The position numbers were made by a program, and so were the translations under genes. Of a DNA stretch of 64,000 nt, positions 12,434 through 22,814 are shown piece by piece. Numbering within the stretch: the first letter of the stretch is position 1; every line of letters starts with the position of its first letter. Source of the DNA: Orientallactaga sibirica (taxonomy: Eukaryota; Chordata; Mammalia; Rodentia; Dipodidae); the NCBI GenBank assembly GCA_036365145.1, contig JAEOAD010000015.1:8735501-8799500 (forward strand), given 5' to 3'. The notes under the pieces were generated by a model that worked only from the letters and a program-made list of their open reading frames with translations, did no database searches and had not been told where the DNA came from.

Positions 12434-12750
12434 TTAGACTTTTTCCTTGTTATCAATATTTAGGGTTTTAATGATAATATGTCTTGTAGAATTTCTCCTT
12501 TGGTCCAGTCTGTTTGGAGTTCTGTCAGCTTCTTGTACCTTGATGGGACTTTCTTTTAAGAGATTGGGAAAGTTTTCTTCAATATTTTTGTTGAATAAGT
12601 TCTTGAATCCTTTGGTCTGAATTTCTTCCCCTTCTGTTATCCCCATGATCCTAATGGGTTAGCGACATCCATAGTCAGACTGGGCAGTCTTGTTGGATTT
12701 ACTTGCATTTGATTTTTCATGTTATTTCTTTTGTGCTGTGGTCTGCCCAT
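12434..12750 (-). pseudogene. LINE-1 ORF1 (RNA-binding protein) pseudogene, internally deleted
   Basis: ORF1p normally coats L1 RNA through an N-terminal coiled coil, a central RRM and a C-terminal domain. Here PIRIMGITEGEEI (about 12660-12625) followed by ENFPNLLKE, VQEADRTPN and RHIIIK is the conserved RRM to C-terminal region. Upstream, an ATG at 12750 opens a 36-codon frame starting MGRPQHKRNN that looks like a basic ORF1 N-terminus. It joins the RRM out of frame near 12660. The coiled coil, usually about 100 codons, is therefore missing. The RRM assignment is secure; the N-terminal assignment is inference. Confidence 0.7.
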
Positions 12751-12880
12751 CACAGTGAAGGAATCTTGTTAACTGTAGCAGGAAGCTGTAGTTTACCTTG
12801 AAATGTCTTTAGTGATTATTCCCTTTTATGTTTATTTCGATTAGGCTTCTAATGGCAATCATTTTTTCCTTCTCTCTAGA

Positions 12881-13110
12881 GGGAGCCTGTGAGGCTCTGG
12901 TGAGGGGCAGGGCACTGCCAGGACCTGATGGGCAGGGCTACATGTCCATGTGAAGGGCAGGGGTGCAGGGCAGCATGGGGACCTGGTGAGTGGGGCTACC
13001 CACTGTCAAGGAGGGTTGGGGAGCTGGTGCGGTGCGGAAATGTGGTGGGGGGCGCTACCTGTGGGGGCATAAGGAGGGAGCCTGGTGGTTCCCCAAGAGT
13101 GTGGGAATCA
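12881..13110 (-). promoter_or_regulatory. Putative L1 5' UTR / promoter remnant, G-rich with imperfect repeats
   Basis: This is the most G-rich block in the window and lies directly upstream of the ORF1 remnant. CTGGTG or CTGATG phrases recur at 12897, 12925, 12983, 13024 and 13082, each followed by GGGGCTAC-like text, as in a degenerate short tandem array. Rodent L1 5' UTRs are internal promoters and often repeat-bearing, which fits, but I have no second copy to compare. Confidence 0.5.
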
Positions 13111-13249
13111 GATGATTCCCTGATTTGATACTCAGTGCCCTTCCAGACCCTAATGTGCCCTCAAGAACCCAAAGGGCTTGCCTTTCCTTCCATGTGGGTG
13201 AGGCATGTTTACAGGGATGCCATCTTTACTGGAAGTCCAGTGTTTTAAA

Positions 13250-13439
13250 CTTTTAAAATATTTTATTTATTTATTGGAGAGAGAGAGAATGGGCATGCCA
13301 GGGACTCTAGCCACTGCAAACAAACTCCAGACACATGTTCCACCTTGTGAATCTAGCTTTGCATGGGTACTGGGGAATGGAACCTTGGCCCTTAGGCTTC
13401 ATAAGGAAGCTCCTTAACTGCTAAGCCATCTCTTCAGTC
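13250..13439 (-). mobile_element. B2-like SINE, antisense
   Basis: A (TTTA)n tail, short GA segment, body GCCACTGCAAACAAACTCC, and head CTAAGCCATCTCTTCAG. It separates the 5' end of the long L1 from an older L1 fragment. Confidence 0.93.
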
Positions 13440-13440
13440 C

Positions 13441-13850
13441 ACAACTGTGTTTTTGTTATCAAGATTGTTTTGGCTATTTAATAACTCCCACAATTCCTTA
13501 TGCTCCTGTTTGGCTTTTCTACTTCTGTATAAATGGCTATTGAAATTTTTTAGGGATTTTACTGAATCTGTAAATCACTTTGTATAATTTCATCCTTTCA
13601 GTAATAATTCTTCCAACTTATGAATGCAGGCTATCCTTTCATGTCTTTAGGTCTTACCTAATTTCTTTCAATGATGTTCTGTTGTTTTCAAATTTCAAAA
13701 GTTTACAAATCATTCACCTCTTTGCCTAAATTTATTCCTAGTCAGTTCATTATTTTCATGCTATAGTGATATTACTTTATTAGTTGTCTTTTCTAAATGT
13801 TGATTACTGGTATGTAGAATCATGATGATTTCGAGTGATCACATCATATA
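13441..13850 (-). mobile_element. Older LINE-1 ORF2 fragment, antisense
   Basis: TTATCAAGATTGTTTTGGCT, TTTACTGAATCTGTAAATC, TAATTCTTCCAACTTATGAA and AAATTTATTCCTAG occur in the order expected for the antisense strand of ORF2 downstream of the reverse-transcriptase core. It is more diverged than the adjacent L1, so it is a separate and earlier insertion. Confidence 0.85.
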
Positions 13851-13919
13851 AGATTGCTAAGCTCATTGAGTATCTTCTTTAAGTGAACTGTAAGTACAGA
13901 AAATTCTTAAATTGTATAT

Positions 13920-14275
13920 GTGTGTATGTAATGTGGTATGAGTGTGTGTGTGTGCATGTGTGTGTACTGTATGTGAGTGTGTGCTGTCTATGCACTTCCA
14001 TGTGCCCTTACAGAACCCCATGTATACATCTGTGGTGGAGAACATTCACGTGAGGTGGCTGGAGTGGAATATCAGATGTCCTGGTCCATTACTAATAACA
14101 GTGCATTTTCTGAGCCTGAGCAATTCCTTGATCTCTGCTTCCTTTTGAGGGACTAGGGCCATCCCCAGCTGTTTACATGGGTTTTGGAGATTTGAACTCT
14201 GACAGATTCAGGCTCTCACAGGGTCTCATGCTTGTTCAGAAAGCAAATTTAGCCACTGTGTTAGCTCTTCAGCCC
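13920..14275 (-). mobile_element. B3/B4-type composite SINE with TG repeat, antisense
   Basis: An irregular (TG)n at 13920-13985 (the CA-rich SINE tail in reverse) leads into diverged body sequence. It ends CAGCTGTTTACATGGGTTTT, CTCATGCTTGTTCAG, and GTTAGCTCTTCAGCC, the reverse of a tRNA-type SINE head. The subfamily is uncertain. Confidence 0.65.
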
Positions 14276-14671
14276 CGGTACTATTTTGAGATACACTGTT
14301 ATGGGCAGATCAGAGTTTTCTCAGCCATTTCCAATACTGAAAAGTAGTCTTTACTTCTCTGATACATTCTACTCCACAGACAAGTGATCTAATATTAATG
14401 TCACTCTGACTACCATGTATATCAATTTCAAGTAACTCCTTGATATTAGAGAAATGGTTGTTGGGGAGTCTGTAAAGCCAGTGGGCTAATGGTGAAATAG
14501 AATTTTATCAAGATTCCAATTACTACTTTGACAGTTCCCACTTGTAACAGAGTAGCCATGATGATGTTTGAATCTGCAACTAGTAAGTATACCAAATTAC
14601 AGAACACACATTTATATTTGTATTTTACAGAAACTATAGGCATTTTAATCTATGTGTTTGCAATGGCTACT
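14276..14671. other. Single-copy sequence
   Basis: No gene or clear repeat; AT-rich. Confidence 0.5.
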
Positions 14672-15098
14672 ATTCATTGTCAACTTGATTAGATTAATAA
14701 AAGACTAGGACATTAGTGAGATATCTTTTGTTGTGTCTTTTGGGGAGCCATTTTCAGGTTGGATTAATTCTGGAAAGAAGATTCCCCTAAATGTGAGCAG
14801 AGCAGTATGATCATATGGGCAGGAGGCCTGGACTGAATAAAAAGGGAACAAGGAGAAAATCAGTTGGGCACCAGTGTTCATTTTTCTTTTGTTTTATTAC
14901 TCTCTCTGTCTGTGTGTGTGTGTGTAGTATGTGTGGTGTGTTATGTGTGATATATGTAGGTGTGTGTTTAGAGTATGTGTAGTATAGTGTGATATATGTA
15001 TGTGTGTTTGCTGATGCTTACACTGTGTACTATCATATGATGAACAGAGGAGTACTTTGGATGCATTTCTCTATTTCTTAAACATGTTCTTCATTGAA

Positions 15099-15147
<49 letters not shown>

Positions 15148-15420
15148 AGCTGTTGCATGAGGTCAGCAAGTCCTAGTGATTCTGTAGCCTCTGACCCCAG
15201 AGGACAGGGAGTATAGATGGACATGACCATGGTACAGTTTTTTACCTGGGTTCTCTGCTTCCTAATTGTGGACACAGCCATTGATTGCTCCTGCCACCAT
15301 GCCTTCCCCACCATGATGGAGTATATCACCTCAAACCATGAACCAAAATAAAACTCTGTTCCCTTAAGTTATCTCCTCTTATGTATTTCATCACCACAAT
15401 GAGAAAAGGAAGTATCACAG
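14672..15420 (+). mobile_element. Rodent LTR-type repeat (MaLR-like), sense, with microsatellite expansions
   Basis: The start TGTCAACTTGATTAG, the middle GGACTGAATAAAAAGG, and the end CATGCCTTCC, CCAAAATAAAACTCT and CACAATGAGAAAAGGAAGTA follow a common rodent dispersed LTR-like repeat with a polyadenylation-type AATAAA near the 3' end. It is interrupted by TG-rich runs (about 14909-15008) and (CT)n (15101-15145). Its exact family name is not certain. Confidence 0.6.
15101..15145. repeat. (CT)n microsatellite
   Basis: About 22 uninterrupted CT dinucleotides within the LTR-like repeat. Confidence 0.95.
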
Positions 15421-15629
15421 TTTATATATAATAGCCATTTAGATAGACTTGCTATTGTAAACTATTTGAATCTAAAGGAGAATCTTATTACTTTGTTAAG
15501 CCCTGGGAAAATTATCATGATTATTTATTTGTCATGGAGCTGTAGAGTAGAACCATTCATCATAAAGATTAGTTTATCTTTTCAGTCTTTCCAGATCATA
15601 AAAACTAAGCTTAGGAAGAGGTGGTGGAA

Positions 15630-15743
15630 AGAATGTAAGAGCCAAGGATGGGTAGGACTGCTTATAATTAAATCTTCCAGACACATAATGGCCTTAATAT
15701 TCATGACCTCTCAGTGCCTAGAACTACCTCTACCTACACAAGA

Positions 15744-15777
<34 letters not shown>

Positions 15778-16105
15778 GTTTTTGGAGGTAGGGTCCCACC
15801 GTAGCCCAGGCTGACCTAGAATTGACCTGGAATTGACTATGTACTTTCACGTAGCCTCAAAATCATGGTGATTCTCCTACCTCTGTCTCCTGAGTGCTGG
15901 GATTAAAGGCATGTGCCACCACGCCTGGCTAAGACCTTAATAGGAAGGAAAAATGCTGACATTAAAACAAAAGAGAAACTAATTGGAAGGGGAAGGGGAT
16001 TTGATGGAGGATGGATTTGAGAGGAGGGTAGTAGGAGGGGGGAAGGGAATTATCATGGTTTATTATCTATACTTATGAAAGCTGTCATTAAAAGGTTAAA
16101 ATAAG
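15630..16105 (+). mobile_element. LINE-1 3' end fragment, sense, split by a B1
   Basis: Text before (AAGAGCCAAGGATGGGTAGG ... TTCATGACCTCTCAGTGCCT) and after the B1 (GACATTAAAACAAAAGAGA ... GGAGGGTAGTAGGAGG ... TCATTAAAAGG) is colinear with the L1 3' ends at 42495-42775 (+) and 54675-54930 (-). The copies support each other. Confidence 0.8.
15748..15930 (-). mobile_element. B1 SINE, antisense, inside L1 3' end
   Basis: T31 tract, GGTAGGGTCCCACCGTAGCC, then the body to CACCACGCCTGGCT. AAGACCTT flanks it at 15740-15747 and 15931-15938, a clear target-site duplication. A small internal duplication of GACCTRGAATTGA is seen at about 15812-15837. Confidence 0.96.
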
Positions 16106-16367
16106 TTTAAGTTAGGAAAATAGAGACTTAATTTTTACAATTTGTATGACCAACTGCAGCTAATTATTTCTTTTTCTTGGTTTACTTTTTATTGATATTA
16201 AGTATTTAGCAATACCCCTATTGGTTGTCCATCTTTTTTTTTTTATAGATCTGCCATCCTCTAGTATCTATGCTCCAAATTTCCTCTAGAAACATCCCAT
16301 ATTTGTTCCTATGCCTATTACTGTGGAGGTTATAGTCACAAAGATTTTAATGGTTAGGGTTACCATC
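16106..16367. other. Single-copy sequence
   Basis: No gene or recognisable repeat. Confidence 0.5.
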
Positions 16368-16757
16368 TGTAGCAGACAGCTTCAGGTTCATTGAGATGAA
16401 CTTCCAGACCAGGCACAGTTATGGAGGAAGGGATATTATTTATTGAAGCTTACAGATCCAGGGGAAGTTCCATAATGGCAGAAGAAGCGGCCTGCTCTCC
16501 CCAGGACCAGTCAAGAGAGCAAAAGCCCCCAGCCACACAGCACACAGAGCAAAACTACAGCCAAAAGTCACACAGCACACTTACAGGAACTCCTACTGGG
16601 CACACTTTGCATATCTTTACAATGGAATCTCAAACCCACCATTAACACCTTAAGACCAGCCCCCAGTGACATTGCCTCTAGGAAGGTGATTGCAGATGCA
16701 AACTATAAAGTAATAAAACATTGAATATATTGGGGGACATATATTCAAACTATCACA
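16368..16757 (-). mobile_element. MaLR-type solo LTR, antisense
   Basis: On + it begins TGTAGCAG and ends CTATCACA (imperfect TG..CA terminal inverted repeats) and is flanked by the 5-bp duplication CCATC (16363-16367 and 16758-16762), as expected for ERVL/MaLR LTRs. The body GGCACAGTTATGGAGG, GAAGCTTACAGATCCAGG and TATTGGGGGACATATATTCA is shared with 41805-42199 (same strand) and with 52484-52848 (opposite strand). Confidence 0.75.
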
Positions 16758-16929
16758 CCATCCTTCTCAGATTTTATAATCATTATGCTTGTTAAAGCTT
16801 TATGATACATCTCCTGCAATCTCTCTTGGAAATTCACAGGCCCATATTCAGTATCTTTGTGACTCTGTCTGTTATCCCTTGGCAGCATCCTTTTGGCCTT
16901 GGTGAATGGTGTATCTTACAGATCAGTTT

Positions 16930-17133
16930 ATTTATTTATTTATTTGAGACAGACAGAGGGACAGAGAGAGAGGGAGAGAGAATGGGTGCACTAGGGCCTC
17001 TAGCCACTGCAAACGAACTCCAGATGTGCGTGTCTCCTTGTGCATCTGGCTTACGTGGAACTTGGAAAATCGAACCCGGGTCCTTAGGCTTAGCAGGCAT
17101 GTGCCTTAACCGCTAAGCCATCTCTACAGCCCC
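16930..17133 (-). mobile_element. B2-like SINE, antisense, with target-site duplication
   Basis: Complete body and head (CGCTAAGCCATCTCTACAGCC). CAGATCAGTTT flanks it at 16919-16929 and 17134-17144, without mismatch. Confidence 0.97.
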
Positions 17134-17301
17134 CAGATCAGTTTTTGAAATACAATTTTCTGGTGGGTCTTTTAGTCTTACATAATACATCTAATGTAAC
17201 ACTCTTAATGCCCTGAGCCCTTTTCTTCATTTTCTCTAATGTTTTGAGTATCTCCTAGAGCAACTGAAGCCACTCTATATCCAGGTTCATTATTATATTT
17301 T

Positions 17302-17346
17302 AAAATTATTTTAATTTATTTATTTGAGAGCAATAGACAGAGAAAG

Positions 17347-17390
<44 letters not shown>

Positions 17391-17544
17391 GACACACCAG
17401 GACCTCCAGTCATTGCAAATGAACTCCAGATGCATGTGCCACCTTGTGCATCTGGCTTACGTGGGTATTGGGGAACAGAGCCTTGAACCGGGGTCCTTAG
17501 GCTTCACAGGCAAGTGCTTAACCACTAAGCCATCTCTCCAGCCC
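17302..17544 (-). mobile_element. B2-like SINE, antisense, with (GA)n and target-site duplication
   Basis: Complete element with a (GA)n expansion at about 17351-17388. TCATTATTATATTTT (17287-17301) and TCATTACTATATTTT (17545-17559) are the duplicated target with one mismatch. Confidence 0.97.
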
Positions 17545-17559
17545 TCATTACTATATTTT

Positions 17560-20055
17560 TGTTGTCTAATATCCTCTTTTAGACAAAAACTCCTTGATGA
17601 AGAACAAAGTCAATGTTATTTGGTATTCCGTTCAGCATTCAATATGGTGACTTTCACATCAGGCACTTCCAGTGCTTTTTGAAATGTAATTACAACATAC
17701 TTACTTCTGCCATGATATGAGGTAACTAGCCCTAGAGATCATTAGTAACTTTAAATGTATCTTAAATAATCTTTTAGTTTGAAATATTACTAATGATATG
17801 AATTTTGGCCCATTAGCCCATCATTTTGTATATACTAGGTTTTCAAAGGCACATATCCAAGCTTTAAAAAAACATCTCTGGATAGAATGACAGCAAGGTC
17901 TCACTTCTCACCTTCTATATATGCAAAGTTCCCTTTGCTTTTCTCCCTCATGGGTGACCATTGCATTAAACATTTCACAAAAGTAAGACCTTTATTAAAT
18001 AACAAATGTGTCATAAGATTTTCTTTAAATTAGAACTAATTTCATTCTCTGAAATACCCAGTACAAGAGTATTCTTTTTTATTTGTTCTAGTGCCTCAGA
18101 TGTGGAAAATCTCACACTGGCTTATGCATACCTAAACTAAGTAGTTTCCTTGTCACTAGCTCTTTGTCACTTTTGATTAGGTTTTAAATATTTTGCCTTC
18201 CAGATCACCCCTTTCTGACAGAACATGAGAGGCCAATATTTTAAAAATGTACACGTGATACTAAGAAAAAATGTTCATGTATAGAAAGAACTGATTTTCA
18301 TGACTTTATTTTTATTAAAAAATGTCTCTGTGTTAACTTCTTCATCGATAAGACTCCTTTAAATCAGGTCCCTTCAAGAAGCAGCCATTTATTTCTGCAG
18401 AGTTGAAAATACCACCACCAATGAAGGTTCCAAATATGTGCATGTGAATTGAAATTGTTATTCTCCCATCTTGAAGTACATCACCAAAGCATCCAAGTCC
18501 ATGCAATGAAATGCATAATAACTTGCAAGAGAAAAACATGTTATCTTAACATTTCTGCATCTTTCTGAATGTACTATGTTGTATCTTGTCCTGAAATTTA
18601 CCTAGTCTAGTGTCAATGGCCAATCAATTCTTTCAGAATATCATATTGCCTTATGTCACTCTGTGTCTGAACAACATAATAAATTTTGACTGCTAATGGC
18701 TTTAGAATTTCTATCAGTCTCTCTTTGCAGTCCATAGGATATATACATGGACATAGGTGTATCTCTCTCCATGTGTGTGTGAGAGAGCGGGGGAGGGAAA
18801 TATAGTGGAAATAAAATGTGTTCATGTGTATAAAAGGACATGATTTATATATGTAGCTACAAATAGTTATCAAATGAAACTGCAAGTTTTGTATGAGTGC
18901 ATCAAAAGTTCAAGTTTTGGTTGTATCTAGTTTTGCTAAAATAAAGAAAAACAAAGTGAATGCTTTTATGCATACTTTGAATGAAACTTGATGTCTAATA
19001 TTTGTGATGTTTGCCAAAGTCACAAATGATAGTATTGGGGTGATGAAAACCTATGTACTACATGCACAGCCAGCAGTCATTGTAATGAGCTGTTGGACAG
19101 CTTTGCTGGGTTAATTTCCCAGGGTGTCCTAGACATAAGTGCATTTGCTTCTGGCTTATCCTTATCTACAGAAGTCTTGCAGAGACTTCCTCCAGTCTTT
19201 TGTGAGACTGTGCTGAGTGAATCAGCACTTGAGTAATACATATCATCATCAGCATAAAGTAATAAAAACAGAGAGCAAATCAGCTTAGTAAAGAGCAAAG
19301 CTAACTTTCTGTGTGGGTGTGATAAGGAGCAGGGGGAGTCCTTCCTGTGTGATACATCAAGGTGATAATGTACCCCATTAGGACAATTTGTTTCATTTCT
19401 TAAAATAGATGTGACTGGGAAAATGACAGATGGAGGTCAGGAAAAAATTTATGAAGTCCTTCACCTTATATTCATAAATCAATGACTTGGTTTTACAGAG
19501 TTAGCTAAAAATACATTTCTCTTTCAGATGAAGGAGATTAGGGTGTGAAAAGAAGAATGTGTTGACTCAAATAACTGAGAATATCATCTCTGTCACAACT
19601 ACTATATAACAGCATTACATGGAGCACAGGCGAACACAGTAACATGAAGATCTCTCTCTTCATTTCTCTCTCTCACACTCTCTCTCATAAATCTGTATAC
19701 ATATTGATATGATTTTATAGTTGACATCAAATAAGTTTAAAATCATAAACAGAATTAAGTTCAGTTAAATGTTTACCCTTGGGAGGATAGATGGCTTAAG
19801 ATGACATATACTAAATGAAAACCTATCAAATATTCTCAGGAAGGAAGAATTAGGAAAATATCCAGAATGAGTTATGCTAATTATATTTATAGTAATAAAA
19901 TATTATTAAGTTTGTTTTGTTTTAGTGTAAGCATCAATACCAATGCTAACTCCCAATATTCATCAGCATAAGAAATAATAGTCATGGGTTGAGAATGCAG
20001 TGTTTAAGTTCAGTGGGAAATACATAGTTTGCTTTTTTTGAGGCAAGTCTAACAG
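17560..20055. other. About 2.5 kb of single-copy sequence
   Basis: No gene is supported. A 65-codon open frame on the minus strand at 18342-18539 has no recognisable motif and no splice context I can support. Short CT- and GT-rich runs occur near 18770 and 19650-19690. Confidence 0.5.
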
Positions 20056-20067
20056 ACTGGGCTTTTT

Positions 20068-20298
20068 GTTAAAATGTGAGAGAGTGAGAGCGAGAGAGAA
20101 AGAGAGAAAGAAAATTGGCGGCCAGGGTCTCCAGCCACTGTAATTGGACTCCAGACATATGGGCCACCTCGTGTGCCTGTGTGACCTTGTTCACTTGTTC
20201 ACTTTGTGCATCTGGCTTAGGTGGGACCTGGAGAGTAGAAGATGGGTCCTTAGGCTTCACAGGCAAGCACCTTAATCGCTAAGCCATCTCTCCAACCC
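20068..20298 (-). mobile_element. B2-like SINE, antisense (long variant)
   Basis: GA-rich tail, GGTCTCCAGCCACTGTAATT, the long-variant TGTGTGACCTTG insert, and head CGCTAAGCCATCTCTCCAACC. ACTGGGCTTTTT (20056-20067) and ACTGAGATTTTT (20302-20313) may be a diverged target-site duplication. TTGTTCAC is doubled inside. Confidence 0.93.
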
Positions 20299-20313
20299 AA
20301 TACTGAGATTTTT

Positions 20314-21152
20314 AAGGAAAAAATTCCATTTGAGAATACCTGTAGCCTTTTAAACTTATAATCAGGCAGAACCTTAACTCTAATGAAGGCACTTAACATG
20401 TCAGGAGGTAAGGAGAAAGAGTTCATATGCTAAGGTAACACTGAATTTCTAGGGAGGTTTGTCCTCTTGCTTCTATTTTTCTTGTTACATTCCATAAGCA
20501 TTACAGAAAAAAAACATCCTTTAAAGAAATACATTCTACGGTTTATCATTCATGTTGGAGAAACTCATTTAATGCTTTTGTTAGCCATGATACTGAAAAT
20601 AAGTGTTGATTGAAGCAGGCACAGTCATATATTGAAGTGCACAAACGGACACGTTTGTTCAGTTCATTCCCCAGCATTGCTGCAGGAATGCAAAAGAGCT
20701 TTTCTAGGCCCAGCTTCAAGCTGTCAAGTGACAAAGGGGGTGGGAGAAAGGAAAAAATCGATTGAGTTAACCTAGCAAAGAAGTCTACAGTTTAATTATG
20801 TTTAGAGAAACTGAAAACAATGTGTTTTTGTGTTGGCAACTTGAAAGATTGGTGCCTGAAATACTCCTTAATATTATGTAAACAAATGGAGCCTAATCAA
20901 TTGCAGTCAGTACACCTGCAAGGGGTGCGCAGTGAGGTCTCTTGCTGTTCCTTCAAATAAATGAGTTAGGCACAGAAAACACAAGCTCTTTGCAACTGCA
21001 GGCAGAATTTGTATATTGCTTATAGGATGGTGACAGACTGGCATTGTGACTTCAAATGCCAAGTAAGTATCTATATGCCTGTTCTTTCTAGTGTGACTCC
21101 GTAGTCCTAGAAATGAAGACATGTGAACAGGCTGTACTCATAGACTGTCCTT
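20314..21152. other. Single-copy sequence
   Basis: No gene, exon-like frame or recognisable repeat. Confidence 0.5.
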
Positions 21153-21167
21153 AAATGTTACAACAGA

Positions 21168-21323
21168 GCTGGGCGTGGTGGCACATACCTTTAATCCCAG
21201 CACTCGGAAGGCAGAGGTAGAAGGATCACCTTGAGTTCAAGGCCACCCTGAGACTACATAGTGAATTCTAGATCAGCCTGAGCTAGAGCGAGACCCTACC
21301 TTGAAAAACACATGCACACACAA
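21168..21323 (+). mobile_element. B1 SINE, sense, with 16-bp target-site duplication
   Basis: GCTGGGCGTGGTGGCACAT, CTTTAATCCCAGCACTCGG and GAGCGAGACCCTACCTTG give a complete B1 monomer. AAATGTTACAACAGAG is duplicated perfectly at 21153-21168 and 21324-21339, so the insertion is relatively young. Confidence 0.98.
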
Positions 21324-21339
21324 AAATGTTACAACAGAG

Positions 21340-22404
21340 ACATGATCTTTGAGGCTTTTGAGGACATGTGGAAAATTATTCATGGTTATTTATTTTTGTT
21401 AATCTGGATATATACCCAATTTTTTGTACAACTAATAATTAAATAAATTGAAAATGTTTCAATGCATTCTTGTGATTTGTGAACCAACTCTGACCAAAAC
21501 ACTGGGTGATTTACTTGTGCATTGGCCACTGGATATCCAGAATACAATGAAAGTTGTGTCTGTGGACTAAATCATAAGAGAAGGAAGTAAGTATATTGAC
21601 AATCAGAGAAAAGAAAACCAGCTAGAATCAAAGTAGAAAAGCATGTTTTTGGAAGATAGAGGAGCCGCCCCACATTAACTGATGCCATTTGGCTTACCTA
21701 CAGGTATTCAGGGGTATGGTCTTTAAAAACACTGAATCTGAACAAAAGAGAGGCCTATAGGGAAGGGAAAGTATGTAGTAGTGCTGGATGGCACATGTTC
21801 AGCAATCTGCACAGGGAGATGAGAATAGAAAAAGACAAGTTAATTTTCTTGACCTGAACTACAAGGAAGGTAACTTTAGGTTGTCCAATTTTAGATGTGT
21901 TTACTGATTTTGCAGAGAGAAGATGCACTTTTTGTAAAGAAGCATGAAAGACAACTTTTTGAGTTCATTTATTTTATGAAATAATAAATTAGAGGATAGG
22001 ATTTGCCAATGCATTGGACATGAATGTGACTTGAAAACAGTTTCCTGCTTTCAGCTGAAAGCTTAGTAGTTTTATTTGGTAATATTAGATATGAGTATAA
22101 AGTGCTGACTAAAATAAACAACCTGTAACAATAAAAATCTTATAAATAGTCTAGATTTCATATTTTTCTTAAATAAATTTATTAATGATCTGGAATAGGC
22201 AAGATTATATAGTTTGTTACACAGATTCAATTACTAAGCATGCCCATGCTGTTTAATCTCAGGTTTCACTTTATTAATGAATATACTTTACATCTCTGCA
22301 GTGCCCATAGTTTCAATTCAAAAAATTGTGTTTGATGCCATGTATTTCTCATTTTGACTTTGATTAATGGCCATATGGTATTAGTTGAATTGAAGATTTT
22401 TTTT
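21340..22404. other. Single-copy AT-rich sequence
   Basis: No gene or clear repeat. Confidence 0.5.
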
Positions 22405-22520
22405 TCTGTGCATTGTGCATGTTTGCATATTTGTATGTGTGTAGGTAAATTTGTGCATAAGTGTGAAGGGCAGAAGTCACTGTAAAGTATCTTCTTCAGT
22501 TGCTCTCCATGTTATTTTTT

Positions 22521-22621
22521 AAATTATTATTATTAACAATATGTTTCATATGGACACATCATGTGTTGGTACCCTCTTTACCCTCGACCCTGCACGCATC
22601 CTGTTGGGGATGGTCTGCCTT
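22521..22621 (-). mobile_element. Short LINE-1 3' UTR end, antisense, inside B3
   Basis: ATATGGACACATCATGTGTT, GGTACC and GTTGGGGATGGTCTG match the L1 3' ends at 30787-30905 and 34255-34360. A 5'-truncated insertion of about 100 bp; its last bases lie at 22816-22821, beyond the B1. Confidence 0.7.
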
Positions 22622-22623
22622 TT

Positions 22624-22666
<43 letters not shown>

Positions 22667-22814
22667 TTTTTGGTTTTTCGAGGTAGGGTCTCACTCTGGC
22701 CCAGGCTGACCTGGAATTCACTATGTAGTCTCAGGGTGGCCTTGAACTCATGGCGATCCTCCTACCTCTGCCTCCCGAGTGCTGGGATTAAAGGCGTGCG
22801 CCACCACGCCTGGC
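22622..22814 (-). mobile_element. B1 SINE, antisense, with (TTTA)n tail
   Basis: A (TTTA)n run (22624-22670) forms the tail, followed by GTAGGGTCTCACTCTGGCCC and GTGCTGGGATTAAAGGCGTG to CACGCCTGGC. TCTGCCTT and TCCGCCTT at the edges suggest its own target-site duplication within the L1 piece. It retains CpGs, so it is likely young. Confidence 0.95.

Larger units (their letters stand above)
6864..13130 (-). mobile_element. Near full-length LINE-1, antisense, decayed
   Basis: Reading the minus strand from 13130 down gives a G/C-rich putative 5' UTR (about 13110-12880), ORF1 remnants (12750-12434), ORF2 (about 12044-8264) and a roughly 1.4-kb 3' UTR (8263-6864). The 3' UTR is colinear with the 3' UTR of the sense L1 at 27626-29015, for example the ATGACCCAACT and GAGCCAT..TTGGGTTCATTTTAG blocks. 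Multiple stops and frameshifts in both ORFs mean it cannot encode active protein. The 5' boundary is uncertain; sequence may continue to about 13240, where a B2 lies. Confidence 0.85.

Noticed and set aside
12881..13110. CpG island or gene promoter
   Set aside because: It is G-rich but has few CpGs, and it sits at the 5' end of an L1; no adjacent exon is visible.
15466..15804. 112-codon + strand open frame ending in poly-Phe
   Set aside because: It overlaps an L1 3' end and the B1 poly-T; not coding.
18342..18539. 65-codon minus-strand open frame with an HMHIFGTFIGGGIF-like segment
   Set aside because: It looked protein-like, but I recognise no family and see no supporting second frame, splice sites or tail. 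A translated search would decide.
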